Source: Rickettsia typhi (lineage in GTDB: Bacteria; Pseudomonadota; Alphaproteobacteria; Rickettsiales; UBA1997). Taken from it: a stretch of DNA of 52,132 nt. Shown in pieces: positions 6,554-15,978 of this stretch (the stretch's first letter is position 1; every line of letters begins with the position of its first letter). The notes under the pieces were generated by a model that worked only from the letters and a program-made list of their open reading frames with translations, was not told the DNA's origin and did not search any database. The position numbers were made by a program, and so were the translations under genes. The stretch spans positions 1 to 52,132 of the forward strand of contig CAMBFC010000009.1 in NCBI GenBank assembly GCA_945865905.1, read 5' to 3'.

Positions 6554-9500
6554 ATGGAAGTACTAACTCCAGAACAAGCAGCACAAGCAAAAGCAGCTGT
6601 AGTAATACAGAGAGCTTTTAGAGCCTTTACAGCAAGAAGACGCGCAGCAGATTTGAAAGAATATGGCTTAGAACATTATGAAGCAATAGTGAATGGGGTT
6701 GAGGCTAAGGATGGTAAGCCGGCTACTAAAGCAAGACCTCTTACTGCTGGAGAAAGAGCGGTTGTAGAAAAGAGAGCGGCAGATACATCGCAAGATAAAG
6801 CTAGTACAAAATATACTGCAGAACAAATAACTGCATATAAACAAATATTAAAAACTAATCGTGAATTATCTGCAACAACAATCCAAGCATTTTTTAAAGG
6901 ATATCGAGTAAGAAAAGCCATCAAGAACAGCGCCGCGACTACAATTCAAAAACATTGGAGAGGGTATCAAGCAAGAAATAACAATGGATTGGCAAAAATA
7001 AAACAAGAAGTACCACTAACGCCAGAGGAAGAGGAAGAGGCGCGATTAAGGGCAACAATTGTAATTCAAAAACATTTGAGAGGATATCAAGCAAGAAATA
7101 TCCTCAGAGATCAAAAGGATCTCGCTCGTTTAGAAGTATTAGAAAAAAAACCCAAAAAATCTGATTTTGCTGGATTTGAAGATGATGATGCTGCCTGGAT
7201 CATTGAAAGACTTAAGTTGAGAAAAAATCTAAATCTACTCAAAAATATTCCTAACCGCGAAAATCCTTCCAAAAACTATGAGGCCAATTTAGCTATAATA
7301 AAAAGATACAAGGCATTGGTAGAAGAGATAGAATCGGCGAGAAATAAAGATGAAGCTGCTAAAAAAATTCAAGAATGGTGGAGGGCTAAACGAGAGGAAT
7401 TGAGAGCGAGAGCGGAAACGAAAGAGTCACCTTCACCTTCACCTTCACCTTCACCTTCACCTTCACCTTCACCTCCACCTCCACCTTCACCTCCACCTCC
7501 AACTCCACCTCCTGCAGCCAAAACAGCGGAAGAGATAGAAAGGGAAATCAGAGACTATATAGCTAACCAAAAAGATGTCACGATAGATAGCAGGCAGTTA
7601 AAAAAAGAGATGGGTGATCCAGCTAAGGATTATACGCTAGCTGCAGGTTATCAAAACCAGTGGATTGAAGGTATTTATGGTCGCGCTGTTTATACGCTAG
7701 ATAGTAATGGAAATCCAATTGGTCAGCTAGATAGCAAAGGAAATCCGATTATTACGATAGATAGGGACGGAAATCCAATTTATACGACAGATAAGGATGG
7801 CAAGCCAGTTGTTACAATAGGCAATGATGGCAAACCGAGGACCTTAACATGGGATGAGCATCTTGGTTTAAAAAGGGCGCGTGGGCTTTGGCATGAAAAT
7901 ATCGAGCTAAGTCCGTCAGGTGTTCCAATAGCAGTTTATAGCAGTTTGCTAGAATTGCAGCGAGATATTGATGAGGTTAAGGAAAAGCATGAAGGATGGA
8001 ACTTTCCCGGAGCAGTAAATCCGATGGGATTTGACGAGGTTAGAACTTCTCTCGTGCGTTATAATGATCCGCAAGCAAAAGAGTCTCGCTATATAATGTT
8101 GACTGAGACTAGAGAAGGCATAACTCAACATTTTGTGAAGGGGACCGCTATTGAGAGAAAGAAAGCTGATGCAGAGACAAATTATCAATCTGATACATAT
8201 GTAGAGAATGTTACTCGTGCTTACAATAGAGTTGATCACATAGCAGATGATGCCACAAGAATGGAAACCGCTCATCTAATAGTTCGCCAAGAGCTACGCA
8301 GTACAATGATGAAGAGTATAGTTGATGAAGTTCATCAAGATCAAAAGATGCATAAAGCCTTGCGCCCACTGGATAAAGAAGATCTCAAGCGTCTTTCTGG
8401 TGATAAGGATTTTAGAGATAAGGTTGGCACAGCTTTTATGTCGCACAAGGTGCCGCCGGCAACTTTTAAAAATGGTGCGGTTTCGATATCAAAAACACAT
8501 CGCGCTGCTGATATAATTTTTGATCCTAAAGCGGAGCATAAGGATTATAAAATTAATATTCCGGGAACCAATTTTTATATTGGGGTTCATATTGCGAAAG
8601 AATCTGGAAAACAGTCATGCTGTGTTAATGGCTCTTCGGTGCTTGTCCATCGCGAAAAAGGTGAGGTTTGGATTGATGATAATACTGTTCATTATCAGGA
8701 TGGCAGCCCTAATGGGCCTTACGAGTCATTATGTATTCATACCGATTATTTGCAAATAAATAATGCAAAGACGAGGTATTTGGCGAATCATATCGCGGCA
8801 CAAACACAATTTGGCGGCGGCGGTGTTAGGAGCGCACGAGAGATTATTGATAATTATGCGATCAAAGTTAGATCGCCATTTGGTGTGGCTGTTAAGGTTG
8901 GTGCAAAAGTTAGGGGCTCTATTCTTGATCCAATCGCGCATGTGGATAAGGATGGTAATCAGGTTAAGATTACTAAAGTATTACCAACTGTTCCTGAAAT
9001 TTCTGCAACAAAGCTAGATGCTGCGGATGACCGATGGAAGGGCACTGAGCAATATGTGAAATGCTCGGTGAATTTGAGAAAAGATGAGCCAGAATGGCAT
9101 AATATTACAACGAATTTGACCAGCCCAATCAGGGTATTAAAAAAGGAAGTAAAGCTTAGAGGATTAGACCTTAGCGAAAAAGATCACGACGAAAATGGAG
9201 GAATAGCAGATCCTGCGGCAAAAGCCTTAGAAACGGCATTTGGCAGCTCTATTTTTGTAAAAATTAAGCGCATTCCAAATAAAAAAGATGCTCAAGGTGA
9301 AAGACATATTGAAGGGGAATATTATCAAGATAAAAGCCCTTTTAGATATGATGCAGTTACAAAGACATATGTAGAAATAACCAAAAAAGATCTGAGGAAA
9401 GCGCTAAGAGATTTAAAAATAGAGGTGAAGGATACTAAGGGAAAAGTGACTGTTGGGCCAGATCCTCTTATTATAGATGATAAGGATATTGATAAATATG

Positions 9501-10048
9501 CCGATAGATTTTTGGAGCGCGTTACTAAAAAAGTAAGAGTGCGAAATTTATTGAGCGAAAATGAATTTGAAGAGAATGAAGAGAAGCTTCGTTATAATGC
9601 CAGAAATGGTCATCTTAAGAGTTATAATGATGCGGCTGGGGTTAGTGTTGAGGGGGTGGAAGATATAATTAAAAAATATACCGATCTTGATGCTGCCATT
9701 AAGGCAAAATTTGCGGCTGGCAACAATACTTCAGAAGAAATCGCTGAGTTTCGTAGCAAGATGGTTTTTGATCTTAATGCTAAGGATCCTGAAACTGGCA
9801 GAACAGCGCTGCATTTGGCTGCAATGAGTGGTCAAGAAGCTGTTGTTGATGCTTTAATGGAGGCTGGAGCTGATCTAGCTATTAAAGATCAAGATGGTAA
9901 AACCGCTGCGCAATTAGCGCGCAAAGAAGGTCATTTTAACCCAAAGGATACAAATAGTTGGGTTATAAAACTCGATCCATCGTCAGCGGTTAAGAGCGCA
10001 AAAGCTTCAAGTCTTATGGGAAGAATCTCAGGTTTGTTTAGTAGATAG
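6554..10048 (+). CDS. Large IQ-motif and ankyrin-repeat protein, candidate host-directed effector
   Basis: Unrecognised 1164-residue protein of eukaryote-like architecture. Four clear IQ motifs of the form IQxxxRGxxxR lie at about 18-30, 110-120, 131-141 and 171-181 (e.g. TIQKHWRGYQAR), with a weaker fifth at 272-280. In eukaryotes such motifs bind calmodulin or myosin light chains. Next come a Ser-Pro/Pro-rich linker (292-320), five decapeptide repeats of the xDxDGNPIxT type (380-430), and a long central region (about 430-1060) I cannot assign. Two ankyrin repeats (about 1075-1130, core GRTALHLAAMSGQEAVVDAL) and a basic C-terminal tail (GRISGLFSR) close the protein. No signal peptide or membrane segment is visible, so if it leaves the cell it would need a type IV or type I route. 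AGA and ATA codons are commoner than in neighbouring genes. Effector function and calmodulin binding are inferences. Confidence 0.85.
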   Translation: MEVLTPEQAAQAKAAVVIQRAFRAFTARRRAADLKEYGLEHYEAIVNGVEAKDGKPATKARPLTAGERAVVEKRAADTSQDKASTKYTAEQITAYKQILKTNRELSATTIQAFFKGYRVRKAIKNSAATTIQKHWRGYQARNNNGLAKIKQEVPLTPEEEEEARLRATIVIQKHLRGYQARNILRDQKDLARLEVLEKKPKKSDFAGFEDDDAAWIIERLKLRKNLNLLKNIPNRENPSKNYEANLAIIKRYKALVEEIESARNKDEAAKKIQEWWRAKREELRARAETKESPSPSPSPSPSPSPSPPPPPSPPPPTPPPAAKTAEEIEREIRDYIANQKDVTIDSRQLKKEMGDPAKDYTLAAGYQNQWIEGIYGRAVYTLDSNGNPIGQLDSKGNPIITIDRDGNPIYTTDKDGKPVVTIGNDGKPRTLTWDEHLGLKRARGLWHENIELSPSGVPIAVYSSLLELQRDIDEVKEKHEGWNFPGAVNPMGFDEVRTSLVRYNDPQAKESRYIMLTETREGITQHFVKGTAIERKKADAETNYQSDTYVENVTRAYNRVDHIADDATRMETAHLIVRQELRSTMMKSIVDEVHQDQKMHKALRPLDKEDLKRLSGDKDFRDKVGTAFMSHKVPPATFKNGAVSISKTHRAADIIFDPKAEHKDYKINIPGTNFYIGVHIAKESGKQSCCVNGSSVLVHREKGEVWIDDNTVHYQDGSPNGPYESLCIHTDYLQINNAKTRYLANHIAAQTQFGGGGVRSAREIIDNYAIKVRSPFGVAVKVGAKVRGSILDPIAHVDKDGNQVKITKVLPTVPEISATKLDAADDRWKGTEQYVKCSVNLRKDEPEWHNITTNLTSPIRVLKKEVKLRGLDLSEKDHDENGGIADPAAKALETAFGSSIFVKIKRIPNKKDAQGERHIEGEYYQDKSPFRYDAVTKTYVEITKKDLRKALRDLKIEVKDTKGKVTVGPDPLIIDDKDIDKYADRFLERVTKKVRVRNLLSENEFEENEEKLRYNARNGHLKSYNDAAGVSVEGVEDIIKKYTDLDAAIKAKFAAGNNTSEEIAEFRSKMVFDLNAKDPETGRTALHLAAMSGQEAVVDALMEAGADLAIKDQDGKTAAQLARKEGHFNPKDTNSWVIKLDPSSAVKSAKASSLMGRISGLFSR
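7427..7513 (+). repeat. Hexanucleotide microsatellite encoding the Ser-Pro/Pro linker
   Basis: Eight perfect copies of TCACCT (7427-7474) continue into CCACCT variants up to 7513. They encode eight Ser-Pro pairs and then a proline-rich tract. Because the unit is 6 bp, slippage changes linker length without breaking the frame. Confidence 0.9.
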
Positions 10049-10114
10049 AAATAAAGGCTGCTGCAAAGGTGTCAAAAACAGTGGGTAGAAATATTGGCTG
10101 TGATGTTATTAAAT

Positions 10115-10134
10115 GAAGCTAAAACTTTAGCTTC
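10115..10134. terminator. Hairpin between convergent IQ/ankyrin gene and uvrB
   Basis: GAAGCTAAA (10115-10123) pairs perfectly with TTTAGCTTC (10126-10134) over a 2-nt spacer. It covers the uvrB stop codon and sits where two convergent genes meet, so it may end both transcripts. There is no strong U-tract. Confidence 0.45.
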
Positions 10135-12131
10135 AACATCTCTAACTCTTTGGCGCGATCACGAGCCTTGCCGGCCTTTTCAAACTCTAGGTTGGTGGCG
10201 TGATCTACCATTTCTTTCTTCAGCGCTTCAATTTTTTTATCTAGCAGATTCAAATTTCCTCCACGCGCTGCAACCAATATTTCTGCCATCTCGTCGCTAA
10301 TTCCTTCTTTCATTATCGCGGCTTTTTTGCTGTATAAATTTGCCAGCGCAGAGCCGAGAGCCTTGTTGGTTGTAGTTGGTGTGATGTTGTGCTTTTTATT
10401 ATAGGCAATTTGAATTTTGCGGCGTCGTTCTGTTTCGCTGAGCGCATAGGCTATCGACTTGGTTTCTTTATCGGCGTATAAAATCACGCGTCCTTCAGAA
10501 TTGCGGGCGGCGCGGCCGATAGTTTGAATTAGCGCGGTGTTGTTGCGCAAGAAGCCTTCTTTATCGGCATCGAGAATTGCAACTAGCGCGCATTCAGGAA
10601 TATCAAGGCCTTCGCGCAATAAGTTAACGCCAACGAGGCAATCATACTTGCCTTGGCGCAGCTCTTGGATGATCTCGATGCGATCTAGAGTATCAACATC
10701 AGAATGCATATAGACAACATTGATTCCCACTTCATTTAAATAATCAGTTAAATCTTCCGCCATTTTTTTGGTGAGGGTGGTAACCAGTGTGCGAAAGCCT
10801 TGCGCCTTGGTTTTTTTTACTTCGCCGATTAAATCATCGACTTGCGTTTTGGCGGGTTTTACCGTGCAGATTGGGTCGAGCAAGCCTGTTGGGCGTATGA
10901 TTTGCTCGATTATTTCGCCATCACATTGTGTGGCTTCATATTTGCCGGGAGTGGCAGAAACATAGATGGTTTGTGGCTTGAAGGCTTCCCATTCAGCAAA
11001 TTTTAGTGGGCGATTATCGAGTGCAGAAGGCAGGCGAAAGCCGTGGGCTGTAAGCGTAGACTTGCGGGCAAAATCGCCTTTATACATGCCGTCAATTTGT
11101 GGAACAGAAACATGGCTTTCATCGACGAAGAGTAAAGCATCTTTGGGCAAATATTCGAATAAGGTTGGCGGAGCAGCGCCGGCGCCTCTTCCCGTGAGAT
11201 AGCGCGAATAATTTTCGATGCCTTTGCAAGTGCCAGTGCTGAGGATCATTTCCATGTCATAGGTTACGCGCTGTTGAATGCGCTGCAGTTCGACTAGTTG
11301 ATTTTGTGATTCGAATTCTTCGAGGCGAATGGCGAGATCGGTTTTTATTTGCTTGAGAGCGTCATGCAAACGGTCTTGCGGCGTTACATAGTGCGTGCTG
11401 GGATAGAGTGCGATATCGTTGACTTTAGTGTAAATTTCGCCAGTTAGCGGATCGAATTCTGAAATTTCATCAACTTCATCGCCGAAGAAATTTATGCGCC
11501 ATGCGCGATCTTCAAAATGCGATGCGAATACATCCACCGTGTCTCCGCGCACTCTAAAACTGTTTCTGGTGAAGGCGATATCGTTGCGTTTATATTGCAA
11601 ATCGACTAGGCGCAGGAGAAATTTTTGGCGGTTGAGATGTTCTCCCATCTTGATGCGCAGCACCATCTTCGAATAAAATTCTGGCGAGCCGATACCATAA
11701 ATGCAAGAAACAGAAGCGATGATGATGGTGTCGCGCCTCTCAAACAGTGCTCGCGTGGCTACATGGCGCAGGCGATCGATTTGTTCGTTGATGGCGCTGT
11801 CTTTTTCGATATAGGTGTCGGTCTTAGGGATGTAAGCCTCGGGCTGGTAGTAATCGTAGAAAGAAACGAAATATCCCACTTCGTTATCGGGGAAAAATTC
11901 TTTCATTTCGCCATAAAGTTGGGCGGCGAGGGTTTTGTTGTGGGCCATTATCAGGGTAGGGCGCTGCGTGGCTTCGATAATGTTCGCCATGGTGAAAGTT
12001 TTGCCCGAGCCGGTGATTCCTAGGAGGGTTTGGTTTTGTTTTTTGGCTTCAATGCCTTTTAGAAGCGCGGCGATTGCTTGCGGCTGATCACCTGCGGGTT
12101 TAAATTTGGAGTGGATTTTGAATTTGGGCAT
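10119..12131 (-). CDS. uvrB: Excinuclease ABC subunit B
   Basis: DNA-damage verification helicase of nucleotide excision repair. It is loaded by UvrA and recruits UvrC. Full length (670 residues), with Walker [13 protein letters not shown], the damage-probing beta-hairpin region ([20 protein letters not shown]), helicase motifs including [10 protein letters not shown], and the C-terminal UVR domain ([16 protein letters not shown]) that binds UvrC. It starts 10 bp after the hscA stop on the same strand, so it probably shares the isc transcript or has an internal promoter in hscA. Its base composition is somewhat richer in G+C than the neighbouring accessory genes. Confidence 0.96.
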   Translation of the reverse strand: MPKFKIHSKFKPAGDQPQAIAALLKGIEAKKQNQTLLGITGSGKTFTMANIIEATQRPTLIMAHNKTLAAQLYGEMKEFFPDNEVGYFVSFYDYYQPEAYIPKTDTYIEKDSAINEQIDRLRHVATRALFERRDTIIIASVSCIYGIGSPEFYSKMVLRIKMGEHLNRQKFLLRLVDLQYKRNDIAFTRNSFRVRGDTVDVFASHFEDRAWRINFFGDEVDEISEFDPLTGEIYTKVNDIALYPSTHYVTPQDRLHDALKQIKTDLAIRLEEFESQNQLVELQRIQQRVTYDMEMILSTGTCKGIENYSRYLTGRGAGAAPPTLFEYLPKDALLFVDESHVSVPQIDGMYKGDFARKSTLTAHGFRLPSALDNRPLKFAEWEAFKPQTIYVSATPGKYEATQCDGEIIEQIIRPTGLLDPICTVKPAKTQVDDLIGEVKKTKAQGFRTLVTTLTKKMAEDLTDYLNEVGINVVYMHSDVDTLDRIEIIQELRQGKYDCLVGVNLLREGLDIPECALVAILDADKEGFLRNNTALIQTIGRAARNSEGRVILYADKETKSIAYALSETERRRKIQIAYNKKHNITPTTTNKALGSALANLYSKKAAIMKEGISDEMAEILVAARGGNLNLLDKKIEALKKEMVDHATNLEFEKAGKARDRAKELEMLKLKF

Positions 12132-12141
12132 TTTTTAATTT

Positions 12142-13995
12142 TTACGCTTTTTTTCCGATGAACATTTTCAGCGATTGATTCACTTTTTGCAAAACTAAAT
12201 TTTCGGATAATTTTTCTAATTCTTTTTCGGTGGATGTAATCAAATCGCGGTCTTGTGGGTTTTCTAGTAAATTTTCTAATGTGGATAATTTTTCTGTGAT
12301 GGCGATTTTTTCTTCTGTCGAAATAAATTCGCCGAAGGTTTTTAGATCGTCGTGCAAAATTAGTGCGCTTTGTTTTGCTTCGCTCACTGTTTCGGCGAGG
12401 AGGCGATTTTTTATATCGGCGGCGGCATTTTTCATTGAATCGAGTAGCATGGTTTTAACCTCTGATTCATTGATTCCATAGCTTGGTTTTACTGCGATTT
12501 CTTGGCGTTGGCCGGTGATTTTTTCTTCGGCGCTAACGGTTAATAATCCATCAGCATCAACTTTAAAAGTGACGGCGATGCGCGCCATTCCTGCTTTCAT
12601 TGCAGGTATATTTTTTATTTCAAAATTTGCTAGTGAGCGACAATCCTTGGCAAATTCGCGCTCGCCCTGAACAATATGCAGCTTCATGCCATTTTGATTA
12701 TCGGCATAAGTAGTAAATTCTTTGGTGACCGAAGCAGGAATGGTGGTGTTGCGCAATATTACCTTATCGATAATTCCACCCATCATTTCGATGCCGAGTG
12801 AAAGTGGAACTACATCGAGCAATAAATTATCGTGCGAGCCGCTCAAATTAAAAGCCTGCCAAGCCGCGCCAATGGCGACTACGCGATCTGGATCTAGATT
12901 AGTGAGAATTTTTTTGGCACCAAAAATTTCTGCAAGTTTTTGATGAATTAATGGAATTCGCGATGAGCCGCCAACCATGATTACGCCTTTAATATCAAGG
13001 GTTTCAAGGTTTAGATCTTCAACTAATTTTGTGGTTAGCAAAATTGTTTTGTTAATTTTTTCGGCAATTATTTCTTCAAATTCTTGGCGCGAAATTGAGA
13101 ATTTAAAATTGCCGTTAAGGCTTGAAAAATCTGATTCTACGGTATTTTGCGTCGATAATTTTTCTTTAATTTCACGCGCCATTTTTTTTGCTTCCAAAAA
13201 ATCAATCGCAGCTTTTTTTTGAATCTCACGCGCTAATAATCCATCAAAATCATCACCACCCAAAGCGTTATCACCACTCACTCCAAGCACTTTAAAAACA
13301 CCTTTTTGCATTTTTAAAATTGATATATCAAAAGTGCCGCCACCCAAATCGTAAACGCCATAAATTCCTTCCGAAGAATTATCGAGACCATAAGCAAGCG
13401 CCGCCGCCGTAGGTTCATTAACCAGTCGCAAAACTTCTAATCCCGCTAATTGCGCTGCTAGTTTTGTGGCATTTTTTGCCGCTTCGTCAAAATAAGCGGG
13501 CACGGTAATTACGGCTTGCGTGATTTTTAAAGGCGAAAGGCCTTTGTTTTCAAGGCTCAAACTAGTTTTTGCCAAATTTCTCTCAGCTAACTTTTTTAAA
13601 TATTTTAAAATTTCTGCCGAAATTTCTTCAGGAGAATATTTTTTTTCACCAATCACCAGCTTTACAGAATCAGCGCTTTCATCAAATTGAAATTCAGAAT
13701 TATTAGCAATATCGAGCAATCCTTTTCCCATCAATCTTTTAATTGAAGAAATTTTAATTTCATTTTGCACAACATTTACATTATTTCCTACAGCCACAAC
13801 ATTGCCCACCGCATCAAATCCAACAATTGAGTGATGCAATTCTGCGCCATCTTCATCAGCAAAAAGATGCACTTTTCCATCCTCAACAATTCCGATCAGC
13901 GAATTAGTTGTTCCAAGGTCAATGCCTACAACTACGCGCTTTTCAGTGCTATTGTTAATCTCTTTTTGTGGTTCTTGAATTTGTAAAAGTGCCAT
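12142..13995 (-). CDS. hscA: Fe-S cluster assembly chaperone HscA (Hsp70 family)
   Basis: Specialised Hsp70 that, with HscB, drives cluster release from IscU by binding its LPPVK motif. 617 residues. The ATPase signature GIDLGTTNS lies near residues 24-32, followed by GVYDLGGGTFDISIL and VGGSSRIP. The substrate-binding domain contains LSLGIEMMGG, and the divergent, shortened lid is characteristic of HscA rather than DnaK. It follows hscB by 37 bp in the isc operon. A ferredoxin gene often follows hscA; here uvrB takes that place and no fdx is in the window. Confidence 0.94.
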   Translation of the reverse strand: MALLQIQEPQKEINNSTEKRVVVGIDLGTTNSLIGIVEDGKVHLFADEDGAELHHSIVGFDAVGNVVAVGNNVNVVQNEIKISSIKRLMGKGLLDIANNSEFQFDESADSVKLVIGEKKYSPEEISAEILKYLKKLAERNLAKTSLSLENKGLSPLKITQAVITVPAYFDEAAKNATKLAAQLAGLEVLRLVNEPTAAALAYGLDNSSEGIYGVYDLGGGTFDISILKMQKGVFKVLGVSGDNALGGDDFDGLLAREIQKKAAIDFLEAKKMAREIKEKLSTQNTVESDFSSLNGNFKFSISRQEFEEIIAEKINKTILLTTKLVEDLNLETLDIKGVIMVGGSSRIPLIHQKLAEIFGAKKILTNLDPDRVVAIGAAWQAFNLSGSHDNLLLDVVPLSLGIEMMGGIIDKVILRNTTIPASVTKEFTTYADNQNGMKLHIVQGEREFAKDCRSLANFEIKNIPAMKAGMARIAVTFKVDADGLLTVSAEEKITGQRQEIAVKPSYGINESEVKTMLLDSMKNAAADIKNRLLAETVSEAKQSALILHDDLKTFGEFISTEEKIAITEKLSTLENLLENPQDRDLITSTEKELEKLSENLVLQKVNQSLKMFIGKKA

Positions 13996-14032
13996 TATTT
14001 GTAACTAATTCTATATTAATTTTTTTTAGGAT

Positions 14033-14497
14033 TTATTTGCGCAAATCTTGCAAAATTTTATCAAAATATTTTGTGCGGATTAAAAATTGCGCAGCGCTTG
14101 CAAAGTCTTTATTTTCAAGCTTTGACGCAATATTTTCAAGTAGAGATTTTATTTCACTTTGCAAATATTTTTTTATTTCCAGAATTTCTTGCGGTGACGA
14201 ATCGAGAATTTTTTCTTGAATTTCTAATACCTCGCCAAGCGTTGCCATGTCTGGCTTTACAGCGCCCCCATCTTTTTCAACATCAATGCCATTTAATTGC
14301 AAAATATGCGCCGCGCGACGCAGAGGATTTTGCAAAACCTGGTAAGCTTCGTTAACTAAAATAGAATTCTCAATCTCGGCAACCCCCGCTGAATCAGGAT
14401 GAAACTGCTTTTGAAACGCAAAATATTTTTCCTCAAGCGCATCTAAATCAAGAGAAAATTTTGTTGAAAGTAAAAATAATTCGAAGAAATTTTGCAT
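14033..14497 (-). CDS. hscB: Fe-S cluster assembly J-domain co-chaperone HscB
   Basis: Co-chaperone that delivers IscU to HscA and stimulates its ATPase. 154 residues, starting MQNFFELFLL. The N-terminal J domain carries the HPD tripeptide (QKQFHPDSAG) and the LNEAYQVL-like helix III, here LVNEAYQVLQNPLRRAAHIL. The C-terminal three-helix domain (about 85-154) has the ELEEIQ-type region that contacts IscU. Next upstream in the operon is the inserted RhuM pair, so hscB is separated from iscA by two accessory genes. Confidence 0.92.
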   Translation of the reverse strand: MQNFFELFLLSTKFSLDLDALEEKYFAFQKQFHPDSAGVAEIENSILVNEAYQVLQNPLRRAAHILQLNGIDVEKDGGAVKPDMATLGEVLEIQEKILDSSPQEILEIKKYLQSEIKSLLENIASKLENKDFASAAQFLIRTKYFDKILQDLRK

Positions 14498-14527
14498 TTG
14501 ATAAATTTAAATCTAATTATGAGTTTG

Positions 14528-15562
14528 TTATTTTTTAGGTGATTTTTTATTAACAGAAATCATTTTTTTAACCTCTTTATCAAAATCACTTTCAAATATT
14601 TTATCTTGCATGACGCGAAATTTTTCGTATTCTATTTCAGCTTTTAGCTTGGCTTCAAGCATTGAAATTTTTCCAGAATTTTTATCTTTAAGAACCGAAT
14701 AATTAGAAATTTCTAAAAATTTATTAAGAAAAACAACCCAATCTTTCATGTTCATCACAATGCCTCTTATCGCTCTATCTTCAGCCAAATCAAGGTATGC
14801 TGAGATAATTCTTTCTAGTGATTTAATGCGAACTTCATCTAAATAATTTTTGGCAACCATAACATCATTTTTTAATATTTTGCCGCGTGGTGAGTTTTTC
14901 CAAGTTTTAAGGCCCATAAAATGTTTTTCCGCGTCAGCTTCGGCGTAAATAATTTCTGCGGCAGTTTTTCCTGAAATTGCAAAATGAATTTTATTCTGCA
15001 CTGTTGCAAAAAAATCTTTAGTGGTTTCTGAATTTTTATCATAATCGGCCGATAAGGAATAAATATCGGTAATTTTTTGATACATCCTTCTTTCGCTGGC
15101 GCGAATTTCACGAATTTTTTCTAATAATTCTTGAAAATAATCCTGGCCGAAATGTTTTATTTGCTTTAGGCGCTCATCATCTAAAATAAATCCTTTAATG
15201 ATATATTGATTTAGAATTTTTGTTGCCCAAATTCTAAATTGCGTAGCTCTTTTTGAATTAACGCGATATCCGACGGCAATTATCATGTCGAGGCTATAAA
15301 ACTCTAGCTCGCGTGATACTTCACGATTTCCTTCTTTTTGAACCGTCAAGAATTCCTTGACAGTTGACTCCTCGGAAAGCTCTTCGGAATCAAAAACATT
15401 TTTAATGTGTAAACTTATATTTTGTTTTGAAGTCTCAAATAGCTCAGCCATAAGTTTTTGAGTAAGCCAAAGATTATCATCTTTAAAAAAAACATCGACA
15501 TTAACTTTGCCAGTTTCGGTTTGAAAAATTACGAAATTATTGAAAATTTGTGGGTTTGTCAT
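14528..15562 (-). CDS. RhuM-family (virulence RhuM-like) protein
   Basis: 344-residue member of the RhuM family, named after a Salmonella pathogenicity-island gene of unknown biochemical role. The family hallmark is seen at the N-terminus: VDVFFKDDNLWLTQKLMAEL, then LFETSKQNISLHIKNVF and YSLDMIIAVGYRVNSKRATQFRIWA. The first part resembles a phage-antirepressor/Bro-type DNA-binding region. The C-terminal half is helical (LDLAEDRAIRGIVMNMKDWV). The start overlaps the stop of the upstream 137-residue gene in an ATGA, so the two are translationally coupled. The pair sits inside the isc operon between iscA and hscB, where Rickettsia-type operons have no gene. I treat it as mobile or defence cargo. 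Confidence 0.85.
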   Translation of the reverse strand: MTNPQIFNNFVIFQTETGKVNVDVFFKDDNLWLTQKLMAELFETSKQNISLHIKNVFDSEELSEESTVKEFLTVQKEGNREVSRELEFYSLDMIIAVGYRVNSKRATQFRIWATKILNQYIIKGFILDDERLKQIKHFGQDYFQELLEKIREIRASERRMYQKITDIYSLSADYDKNSETTKDFFATVQNKIHFAISGKTAAEIIYAEADAEKHFMGLKTWKNSPRGKILKNDVMVAKNYLDEVRIKSLERIISAYLDLAEDRAIRGIVMNMKDWVVFLNKFLEISNYSVLKDKNSGKISMLEAKLKAEIEYEKFRVMQDKIFESDFDKEVKKMISVNKKSPKK

Positions 15563-15972
15563 GGTTTTTGGTGTTGGGTTTGTTTGCTTGGTGTAGTAAA
15601 ATTTTGGATGTAGCTAGTTAGATTTCGGTTAAGATTGCCTATTATTATACAATCGCTTCTCTTTAAAAGTGAAAATATATCATTTTGATTCTGAGAGACT
15701 TTAATATGCAGTTCTAGCCAGTGAGGAGCTAAGAATTGATAGATTTTATCTCCGCTATTTTCGTAAGAACTGATATCGCCTGAAATCAAATTTCTTTCCT
15801 TTTCGAGATTGATAATACAAACAGTAGAAAATATTTTTTGTTCCTCAATATTTTTATTAATTGCCAGATGCCTTTCTTTCTTGGTAAGAAATCTTGGAGT
15901 TAGATGTGAATGAGATGATTCACCTAGTTTTAAGCATATTTTACAATCTATAATTTTTGGGGATTGTTGCAT
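15559..15972 (-). CDS. Small hypothetical protein with N-terminal CxxC, coupled to RhuM
   Basis: Unrecognised 137-residue protein. The N-terminus has a zinc-ribbon-like pattern (CKIC at about 10-13, followed by HSH). The rest alternates charged and hydrophobic segments, with no signal peptide. The stop overlaps the RhuM start in an ATGA and the start lies only a few bases after the iscA stop, so both would be expressed from the isc promoter. Its constant coupling to RhuM suggests a partner, perhaps a regulator or antitoxin; that is inference. Confidence 0.7.
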   Translation of the reverse strand: MQQSPKIIDCKICLKLGESSHSHLTPRFLTKKERHLAINKNIEEQKIFSTVCIINLEKERNLISGDISSYENSGDKIYQFLAPHWLELHIKVSQNQNDIFSLLKRSDCIIIGNLNRNLTSYIQNFTTPSKQTQHQKP

Positions 15973-15978
15973 AAATTC

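Noticed and set aside
7427..7513. CRISPR-like repeat array
   Set aside because: The 6-bp units have no spacers and lie in frame inside a coding gene; no cas operon is present (the DUF2779 protein is Cas4-like only in fold).
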